Below are positions 55,799 to 64,000 of a stretch of 64,000 nt of DNA, piece after piece (position 1 is the stretch's first letter; every line of letters starts with the position of its first letter). Both the position numbers and the translations under genes were made by a program. Location: NCBI GenBank assembly GCA_963170055.1, contig CAUJGJ010000397.1:10663801-10727800 (forward strand), in the 5' to 3' direction. Below the pieces are notes generated by a model, which worked only from the letters and a program-made list of their open reading frames with translations, searched no databases and was not told the origin of the DNA. This DNA comes from Halisarca cf. caerulea (lineage: Eukaryota; Porifera; Demospongiae; Chondrillida; Halisarcidae).

Positions 55799-56849
55799 GT
55801 GAAACCTGTCTAATCCGACACTCAATGGGACTGGAAAAAAAAGTCGGATTAGGAGGTTGTCGGATTACAGAGGGTTAGGGTTAGAATTTTGATTCGTTAT
55901 TACAACTGAGTCCGATTATTTCGTCACAGTGTTTGTTAATAGAGAGGTTTAGCACTACGTAAAACGTTACATAATAAGCTTACTATGTTTCGCGCGGTAA
56001 ATTAGAACGGTTTCGACGTATGAAGGTATCGTTGTTGTTCTACATTATAAGGCTCGTGTTGACGCTCTCTCCATTACTCCTCTAACTGCTGCTTTCCGCC
56101 TGGCGTTCCGTTTCTGATAATAAAAGAACGCTAGGAACCCAAATCTCCCTCAGAATCGCCAAAAACTCGCAAAAAAGATCTTCGTCATAGTTCTATGTCG
56201 CTATAACGTTGCGTATGAAGTATTCGACGTTGCTAAAACGAAAAACGTTCTAAATTTCAAACGTACCTCTCAGCTTACTACGTTATGCTAAACCTCTCTA
56301 GTTATTGAATCATTACGTAATGAAGCAATATGGCGTCCGCATGCAAGCATAACGTGTACGGCGGGAAAATAGAAGGAGAAACTCCAGCCAATTTGCAACA
56401 ATTGTCGGATTGTACAGGTTAATTTTATTCTAGGGACTCCAAAATGGATGTCGGTTTTCGGATTAGGCATTTGTCGGATTAGGCAGGTGATTTTGTATTG
56501 AAAAACTATCGGTGCCTCGAATTCAGTGTCAGTTTAGGCATTTGTCGGTTTAGAGAGGTGTCGGATTGGGCAGGTTTCACTGTATATATAATATGGGTTT
56601 GAAGAAAAGTCTTATAATGGAGAATTTATATAATAGTATTAGAGAAGTATGAATTTACACAGGAATGAGTTATAGGAATTATTTTGAAAACAATTGCCAA
56701 ATATGGCAATTGTTTTCAAAACAATCATCCAGTTACAACAAACAGTATGTTCAATGACTGTTCAGCTGTGCACTTACACTCCAATGCTTTGCAAGTGATT
56801 CGAGTGCGTGGGGCGGCAGCCCCCACGAGTTTTTAACTCGAATTACTTG
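55703..56849. mobile_element. Foldback MITE, family A, copy 3 (FB-A3), with nested MITE
   Basis: Same ends and TTT flanks (55700-55702, 56850-56852) as FB-A1 and FB-A2. Its (TA)n tract received a 786-bp Tigger-like MITE; without that, the copy is about 359 bp. Confidence 0.85.
55797..56582. mobile_element. Tigger/pogo-like MITE nested in FB-A3
   Basis: CAGTGAAACCTGTCTAATCC at the left, GGATTGGGCAGGTTTCACTG at the right, TA on both sides, in the TA tract of FB-A3. Internal 'gtcggattagg' motifs recur near both ends. No transposase. Confidence 0.85.
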
Positions 56850-56890
56850 TTTGGATATGTTTGCATGTGTGTATGTTAACATATAGATGT

Positions 56891-58491
56891 CAGGGCTGGG
56901 GGAAGCAGTATTTTTTTACTCAGGCCAGTGTCCGTCACAGTTTTTCTCATTATTGGCACTGGATCACCAAAGCGCTCAAAATTTAACATGTGGCAGGTGA
57001 ACGAATATAAATTTATGATCATGTGTATAAAAAGATAATTGTACAAGTCATAACCTAAAATTTACCAAAATGAGATAACCTGCCTTCTTTACCTCTAACA
57101 AAGTCATTCAAAATAGCAGGGTGTGAAACAGTGTCAGTAAGATGACTATGGATGTACAGCAGCATCAAGTGATTTAAGCGTGCTTGGCCCATAGAGGTTC
57201 TCAAATAATTCTTAATCTTTCTCAATGCTGATGCACTCCGTTCTGACACTGCATTTGTGGCTGGCATTAATAAAACAAATTTAACTAGGCGGACCACTTG
57301 ACTGATGTATTCTAGCTGGGCACTTGACTGTGATTTAAAATGTGCCACGATGTCAATGAATGTAAGCTTGTCACCAGTTTTGTTTATGTTCATGTGCCCA
57401 AGAACCTCCAGCTGTGTCTTCAGTTGTGTCTCACAGATGTCATCTTTGAAGAAGGTAGTGACTGCTTCCAGTTCATCAGAGTACTTCTGCTTGGTAGCTG
57501 CTAAAATCAAAACTTGTTCACTTTTTGCATACACATCATAGTCTCCCTGGTCACAACGATCAGTGATTGCTTGAATGGCAGCATCAAGAGATTCAAAGTA
57601 TATCTGCTTAAAATACTCCTTAGGACTGAGTGAAAAATATGGTTGTGCAGTCCCCTCTTCGTAGCGTGGAGGTCTCTTGCGCTGCCGTGGAAGTACAGGG
57701 TCACTCACACCAAGAGACTTCTGAGTGGATAAGACCAAGTCCCAGAACAGGTCGAAATTTGAGTCTGTCCGCAGGTCTTGAAGAACCATGACACACAGTT
57801 TAGACAGAGACCGTGCCTCTACTGCAGACAGTGATGGAGCTTGTAGAGTACAACTCAGATTGTCGGTGTGTTTGAGAATGCGTTCAGCCAACATGAGACC
57901 AAACAAAAAGTTGAAAGTCTGCATGATAGCTGCAACACCATTGATACGGGCCTTGACCTCAGTTTCACAGACAATTGTGATTGCTTCATCCCAGGTAGCC
58001 TGCAGAGTCTCATAATTCAGTCGGATGCTTTCCAACGAAGAACCACGCACAGTCCATCTGGTTGGACAGAAGCTGCGTAAACCTGGCACTCCAGGAGACA
58101 TTGCTTCCTTCAACTTCGAAAAAATGGCATCGCGCCTCGGGGAATACTTCAATAGCTTGCATATCTCATAGGAGTGATCCAACGCATCAGACATCACTCA
58201 AACACATTTAAGTGTGTCTCCTACAGCAAGGTTAAGACTATGAGCATAACAGTGCAAATATAATGCTCGACGTTCTACTAGCTTGATCTCTTTTGCAGCC
58301 TTCTTCATGTTGGATGCTCCATCATAACACTGTGCACGACACATGGACATACTACGGTTCATGCGTAGCACAGTGTCTTTCAACACATGCACGATGGTAT
58401 CTGTTTTGATATTGTCAACAGAATGAAGACCAACAAAGTCTTCATGTGGCTCAAACTGAGAATTAACCTTTTCAACCAACAAAGAAGACAA
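56891..58491 (-). mobile_element. Second ZMYM1-like hAT, 5'-truncated
   Basis: CAGGGCTGGGGGAAGCAG at 56891 resembles a hAT end of the CAGGG type. The opposite terminus and the N-terminal coding part are not found, so the element is incomplete. Confidence 0.6.
57055..58491 (-). pseudogene. hAT transposase, ZMYM1-like, lacking N-terminus
   Basis: Minus strand. CRAQCYDGASNMKKAAKEI, LYLHCYAHSLNLAVGDTLKC, then TGA (58198-58200) and 380 open codons: DHSYEICKLLKYSPRRDAIF, FCPTRWTVRGSSLESI, a helical insertion domain, LVKFVLLMPATNAVSERSAS, ALRKIKNYLRTSMGQARLNH and a tail ending LSHFGKF. The last blocks are the hAT C-terminal dimerisation domain, intact here. Similar to the copy at 50.2-52.6 kb but clearly different in sequence. 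One stop codon and the missing zinc-finger region make it non-functional as it stands. Confidence 0.8.
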
Positions 58492-59286
58492 TAGTCAATA
58501 GTCAACAAGAGAACATCACAATAGTGCATTTATAGCAGGCCTAAATAAAGTTATATGAAAGTGGTGGAGGCATCTCAACCCATTCATGGCTTCAATATCC
58601 TGTCATTCCTGCTGGATAGCATTCTGACAAAGCTCTAATTAACAGTGTATTAATGTGTGAGGTTTAGTATGAAAAGTGGTACGGCCGTTGCCCTACCTGC
58701 CTTAGTAGTTCCTCTGACCATGAATAGGTACTGAATTTATTAATTTTGTTGGTTGTGATAGTGATTCATACTATCCTTGTTTGATAAGGTTACATTTATG
58801 TATTCCATGAAACTGTAGTGTCATTAGAATTAATGTCCTGATGCCAGTGTATGACAGCTCACGATAATTATTCCCTTTGTCTTTACATTTAGTGGTACTG
58901 TATTAAAGGATGTAATACTTGTTACGACAATCGAGGACTCTTTTGTACTGCAACAATCTTGAATTTGATACATATTTCAAATTGGTGCATTTGCAAACAT
59001 TTATTTGGCTACAATTGGCTGCAACCGCTCTAATTGTGCAATGCAAAAAGTTCAAGGTCATGAGCCATTGCAGGTTCTATGATCATATATAATGGCTGCA
59101 CAAAAATAGGCCACACTAATGTGAAGTACAGTACATGTTAAGTTATCGAAAGCACTTTTGCCTATACCATATTAAAATACAAGGTGAGACATAGATACAT
59201 ACCTTTTTATCGGCACCACCACGTAAACTAAAAATCCCTATTCTGCCTTTTTTTGTAGCATCCTTGTGGTCCAGGAGTACTACCTA
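58492..59286. other. Spacer with no supported gene
   Basis: No motif, splice pair or repeat that I can defend. Confidence 0.5.
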
Positions 59287-59858
59287 CCGTATTCTCTCTA
59301 AAAATTCATCACCCTTCATGCAGAGAAATTTTTGTCATCTGATTAGAATAGAATAATTTCGAGCAAAATGGTCGATGTTGACAAAAATATAGAATAGTCA
59401 GACGAATTTTATAGAATAGCTGCCGAATATTTAGATATCTATATTTAAGGCTATTTTTCAGTGTAAGTGTGTGAACAGCGATTCGCGGTTATCACTTTTA
59501 CCAGGATTTTTGGACTCATGAACTTGGAGAGGACTTCATTTGCCAAAGGTAATCAGCAAACAAAGATACTGTCTCACACAGAATTCATGTCTAACTCTTG
59601 AGACCTTCAATACTCATACTATCTAGTAACTATGTTGAAAAAGCTGGCAGATCACTACATGTGCTTGTTGTTGTACATGCCAGGGGTCGAAAATGCAGTT
59701 TGGATGACCAATCTTTAGATCACTTCTAGTGTGAGACAAATTTTAGAGTTGAATGCCAGAAATTAGAATAGCAGGCAATTCGGCAGCATTAGAGTAAGAA
59801 TAGAATGAAAAATTTCTACTGCCGAAAATTAGAATGCCGAATTTTTAGAGAGAATACT
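59287..59858. mobile_element. TA-flanked MITE with HIRAN relic, copy 2
   Basis: Left end CCGTATTCTCTCTAAAAATT, preceded by TA; right end AATTTTTAGAGAGAATAC then diverged. Same family as 53994-54687. Confidence 0.75.
59475..59552 (+). pseudogene. HIRAN-domain fragment in MITE copy 2
   Basis: TAIRGYHFYQDFWTHELGED, FICQR, TAA, then SANKD. Aligns with SIDTRGYHVYKDVWFPEL..., FHCQQDTNNKHD of copy 1. Only the first third of the domain survives. Confidence 0.6.
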
Positions 59859-60116
59859 TTTAGTCCACCTTATGGGGGCTGCATTGTGGATGAGTTGAGT
59901 TTGCTATGTAAACAATTTATGCTTCACACCCATTGGAATTTCCTGTCACCTTGGTGATTATAGTGTACCTTGACCACAGTTTACTGTTGACTTGACAAAG
60001 GCAGCAGGTATCCCTGATCAGCATAAAATGTTTTTGCATGAGGAAAGATTTGTTTGTATTCTGCTTGTGGGTTGAAATTGTATATGTGTTACATACACAC
60101 GCCTAAATTATCTAAC

Positions 60117-60205
60117 TGTAAGTAACCCTAAGTCATCTAAGTGGTAACCCTAACCCTAAGTCATCGGGCTAAGTTGTAACCCTAATCCTAAGTAACCCAA
60201 AGTCA
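60117..60205. repeat. Degenerate TAACCCTAAGTCATC tandem repeat
   Basis: Four or five imperfect units of taaccctaagtcatc(taagtgg), with one taaccctaaccctaa run resembling the TAACCC telomere motif. Confidence 0.65.
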
Positions 60206-60212
60206 TGCATCT

Positions 60213-60850
60213 AAAGGCGTGTTCATACTAATCTGGATCGAATCCGGATTGCCTCTAATCTGGATTGGGTGTTGATCCGGATCGAATCCTAGTCACGTCC
60301 ACACTTGAAATTCACCAAGTGAGTTTAGGGGAGCCTTATCACGTGTTATGCTTAGTCTTCAAGATGGCTGCTTTGCAGCGTTTTGCAATTGTGACGAATT
60401 TTTGCCCTGTTTGCGAACTTTTGTATAGATACGACTCTTCAAGAAGGCTTGATGCTAAATGTTTGAGATTTTAAGGACACGTAGGGTGTCACAAAGTGCA
60501 GCGGCGAACGCTAGACACACTGCTATTTTCGCACATTGCAATATAAGGATAGAACTATCCTTTGACCGAAGCAACAACCGGCTGAGATCTTCTGGGTGCC
60601 CAGAAATTTGCACACAAATTTCTGACCAGGGAGAAATAGAGTCTGCACGTGCGACTTCTACTGCGCAGCAGTTTCCGCACTTTAATACACAAATACGGGT
60701 TGTTTGGACTACAGAGAATGTTGTTTATGCTTTGAATCTCCTTCGTTAGGGAACGTTCGAAAGTTAAACTGCATCATTCGTTCCTCCTCTCCTTACGAAA
60801 AGTCACAAGCATATGAACACTTCCGATTTTGCGGTTCAATTAATTTATAC
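60213..60850. mobile_element. Possible Harbinger-like remnant (H4)
   Basis: gcgtgttcatactaatctgg followed by several 'atccggat' motifs is the Harbinger left-end style of H1-H3. The right side has only a weak gcatatgaacac. The short frames inside (for example from aagatggctgc at 60360) are not convincing. Confidence 0.35.
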
Positions 60851-60924
60851 AAATAAACGTGTTATAATGTATTGAATTTATACACAATATAAACAGTTGC
60901 CAGTCCAGGAGTTGAAGAGTCTAT

Positions 60925-61045
60925 GATAGCAGCCAACATTTATGAAATAGTATAGCCAACATTTATTAAATAGTATAGCCAACATTTATTAAATAGTATA
61001 GCCAACATTTAATAAATAGTAGCCAACATTTATTAAATAATGGTA
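60925..61045. repeat. 23-bp tandem repeat
   Basis: Five units of tagtatagccaacatttatt(aaa) with small variations. Confidence 0.9.
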
Positions 61046-61205
61046 AACATATAGGGAATGGTAATGTCAGTTGAATATCATGTGATGTCATGTGATTACA
61101 TGGGCCTGTCAGTGATCTCAAATCATGACATAAGTGTTAAATGGTAATGAGCACATGGTCTCTTAGGTATGACATATTATATTATGGTATTTAACCGCAC
61201 AATGG

Positions 61206-61208
61206 ACA

Positions 61209-61260
<52 letters not shown>

Positions 61261-61272
61261 CACACACATACA
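61206..61272. repeat. (CA)n microsatellite
   Basis: About 65 bp of CA with a CGCA and two ATACA variants. Confidence 0.95.
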
Positions 61273-61985
61273 AACATGTGCTGTACACACATATTATATG
61301 CACACACAGACACACCAATGTTGTCACACATACAAACTGTAAAGGATCCTGCACATTCATGTTCCCAAAATAAATATCTAACAGAATTATCATAGTACAT
61401 ATTTGCAGCATAATCGACGGATTTCAACAGGAAACCCGTATACTTACTATGGATATCATTGCACATGAACATGGCTGTTGACTTCCTTTTTGCCACCGAT
61501 GCTGCTTTAGTTTCCAACGAGTAAATTATTCCTTATAGATAAGGACACTCAACAAGTTCATTTCGGAATATTCACTGTAGTCAGAAAGTACTCGCATCTT
61601 CTTCCTAGGAGGAGTTAGTGAACAACCATTTTGATGGTAAAAGTCGTATTCCTGTCAGGATTCGTCCGTACAACAAACATGGCGTCTCATAGGCTTGTAC
61701 GGGATATTTTTGAAATTTTGCCATTTCGCAAGTAAAAGTTAAGAGGAGCCTTACAGTCCCTTTCCAGACCCTACAGTTGGTGATTGTGAACAGTCGTCCG
61801 CAGTCAGTCGCAGCGCGTGTCAGTAAACTGCAAACAAAAAATCGGCCTACTTTTATTATAATAAGATAATACCATTAATCCTGTATAAAAAGTATCTGTA
61901 CATTATGATGATAGAAGCTATGTAAGAACGGTTTGATTTCTAGATCATTTGACAAGCTAGTACAGTATTGCGCTTCGTCCTCAGG
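61273..61985. other. Spacer upstream of the third hAT
   Basis: No supported feature. Confidence 0.45.
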
Positions 61986-63852
61986 TCAAAGGTCCTCCAC
62001 TTAAGAAAGGGAACACTTCTAAGACTAAGAGAGGAACACATTTCAATTCAAGTTGGACGGAGGAATTCAGGAACATCATCAACAAGAGTTCAAAAGGCTT
62101 GACGTATGTGTACTGCACTGTGTGCTTTTGTCACTTCAGTGTTTCGCATGGTGGAAGGAACGATGTCACTACACAAAGATAAGTTGAAAGCCGTGAGTAC
62201 TTCACATTCAGTGGGCTCATATTTCCATCCTCAGGCCTTGCACTTGGCTATTGAGGCTGAAACTAGGTGGTCTTGTTCCTTGCTAAACACAATATACCAT
62301 TTTTAGCCAGTGATCATGCCACAAGACTCTTCCCGAAGATATTTCCTAACTCTAAAATTGCAAAGTCGTTTGCCTGTGGCCGTACTAAAACTACAGCCAT
62401 TGTCAAAGGAGCCCTTGCTCCAACGTTTCTCCAAGCAACTGTTGAAAGTATGTCTTATCCCTTCTCAGTGATGATGGATGAGTCCAATGACAAGACTAAC
62501 AAATCTTGCATTATTCTAGTGCGGGCATTTGACAGTCAGACATCTAAGGTGCATACACGTTTTCTTGACATGCCAGTTGTGAACATTGGCACTGCTCAGA
62601 ATCTATTTGAGGCATTAGAGTCCTCACTTTCTAAACATGGTTTAGATCTGAGCAAAGCCATGTCATTTATGTCTGACACAACTAATATCATGAAGGGTAC
62701 AAGATCAGGGGTCCAGGTGCTAATAAAAGATTATCATACATACATCATACACAGAACATCCATAAGTGTATGATGTGGGGTGTATTTGTCATTTAGCCGA
62801 TCTAGCGATCAAAGCCAGCATAAAGGTATTGCCCGTTGATATCAACCAGCTGTTCATTGATATCTTTTACTACTTCTACCATAGCAGTAAAAAAGCAGCA
62901 ATTTGTAGATCATTTGTGCAGCCTATTTACCACAGAACCAGATATAATTTTAAAGCACCACCCAAACGGCTGGCTGAGCCTACTTTGTTGTGTAAAACAC
63001 TACCTTACACAATGGGAAGGATTGAAATCTTTCTTCTCATCTTGTGATGAATCTAACAGCAAAGTGAGAAGCATTTTAGAAAGGCTTGAAAATCCATTCA
63101 CCAAGCCACTTCTACATTTTTTGCTGTTTATTCTGCCAGTTATGGATCAATTCAACCGCATGTTCCAGACATCCACTGAGAACATCACAAGTGAGCTGTA
63201 CCAGGAGATGAGTAGATTGGTTCGACTATATGCATCCATTTTCTTACAAGCCAGCACCATACAGATACTAGTGGGAATCTCACCTTGCTTAGTACAGCTG
63301 AAGAGGACCAGCTTCCTGATGAGAACCTGGGTATTGGAGATGACACTTCGACTTGCCTTGCAGAATTAGAAATTGAGCATGACATTACACCATATTTTAA
63401 AGTCTGTGAGGAAGTTCTATTGCCTGAGCATACAGAAGATGTTGAAGAAGTTCCCATTTGGAGACTCTCTCATGAAGGACCTAGGAGTACTACAACCAAA
63501 CAAAGTGACTACTTATGCTGAAGATGTCTTATTGAAGCTTCCCCAACTTGATCTAGATGAGGAAGACACAATACGTCTACTGAAAGAAGAATATTTGGAC
63601 TTCACTCTATCACCTGAAGATGTTCCACAGGCTCAGAACTACTCATCAGTGGAAAACCTACAGAGGCCTAAAGTTGGCAAGTTTTGGAAGGATGTTTCCT
63701 CGATGATGACATTTGATAGGAGTCCACGATTTCCAACTTTGTACAAGCTGATATTTGCTCTAATGACAATCCCCTGCTCTAATGCCGATTCAGAAAGAAG
63801 TTTTTCAATTTTGAGGAAAATTCACATAGACCACCGATCTAACTTAGACTAA
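61986..63852 (+). pseudogene. hAT transposase related to ZNF862/C17orf113-type, broken
   Basis: Finger region: TSKTKRGTHFNSSWTEEFRN, then LTYVYCTVCFCHFSVSHGGR followed by a frame loss near 62180. Core: NTIYHFLASDHAT region, PFSVMMDESNDKTNKSCIIL, DMPVVNIGTAQNLFEALESS, then a stop near 62773. Next DVGCICHLADLAIKA, HHPNGWLSLLCCVKHYLTQW, ENPFTKPLLHFLLFILPVMD. End: KVGKFWKDVSSMMTFD and LIFALMTIPCSNADSERSFS, ILRKIHIDHRSNLD, the hAT dimerisation motif. At least four frameshifts or stops. It belongs to a different hAT branch from the two ZMYM1-like copies, going by its N-terminal finger and 'MMDES.DK' block. Confidence 0.75.
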
Positions 63853-64000
63853 TCAACTATTGTAGCATTGATGTCCACCAAATTTAACTGTGGCACCTGT
63901 TGCTATACAGTGACACTAACATCGGATTTGTTGTCCAAATGTAAGAAAGCAACCCATGCTGCCGATACTACAGGACACAGTTCAAGTACTTGACATTGTG
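63853..64000. other. Window end, downstream of hAT fragment
   Basis: Nothing supported; may include the 3' part of the hAT element beyond the window. Confidence 0.4.

Noticed and set aside
1..64000. LTR retrotransposon, LINE reverse transcriptase, CRISPR, rRNA or tRNA genes
   Set aside because: No YxDD-type polymerase motif, paired LTRs with TG..CA, spacer-repeat array, or clear rRNA/tRNA fold was seen; only a SINE-like head at 14.97 kb.

Overview
This window looks like a TE-saturated stretch of an invertebrate animal genome. It is AT-rich, has GT-AG introns and long (CA)n tracts, and carries EnSpm/CACTA-like, PIF/Harbinger, Helitron, Tigger/pogo and ZMYM1-like hAT elements alongside DUF6729 and DUF7869 ORFs. 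That mix is familiar from sponges and cnidarians; a sponge is my guess, at low confidence. I see no clear host gene, rRNA, tRNA or CRISPR array.

Layout. 0-4 kb: a Harbinger relic, a palindromic MITE, and a Tigger element whose decayed transposase is divergent to an intact HIRAN-domain ORF. 3.9-13.4 kb: a minus-strand EnSpm-like element. A 5.9-kb Helitron sits in its coding sequence with exact A|T junctions, and a foldback MITE sits in it too; another MITE splits the Helitron's Rep and helicase halves. 13.4-15.9 kb: a broken two-gene Harbinger with a SINE-like insert. 16-23 kb: microsatellites, foldbacks, a small MITE and one unrecognised multi-exon reading frame. 23.2-26.9 kb: a decayed divergent pair, a C2H2 ORF (minus) and a SAM-domain gene (plus), cut by two MITEs. 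27.4-32.6 kb and 38.3-43.3 kb: two multi-exon copies of a DUF6729-type element, both broken. Between them, 33.14-38.25 kb is a DUF7869-type transposon with perfect 31-bp inverted ends. 44-50 kb: a TA-flanked MITE, nested foldback elements, and an apparently intact 3.0-kb Harbinger with convergent transposase and Myb-like genes. 49.8-52.9 kb: a complete but inactive ZMYM1-like hAT with a 5-bp target duplication. 53-64 kb: two related MITEs carrying HIRAN relics, another foldback copy holding a Tigger-like MITE, and two more decayed hAT elements.

Themes. (1) HIRAN sequences occur in two unrelated TIR families here. (2) A foldback family with hairpin ends inserts into T-runs with TTT duplication; five copies interrupt other elements or are themselves interrupted. 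(3) Nesting gives a relative order: EnSpm before Helitron before foldback-A, and foldback-B before both Harbinger and younger foldback-B. Most ORFs carry stops or frameshifts. The intact ones are the HIRAN ORF and the two genes of the Harbinger at 46.5-49.5 kb. Gene calls rest on recognised motifs and on comparison between copies inside the window; no database search was possible.
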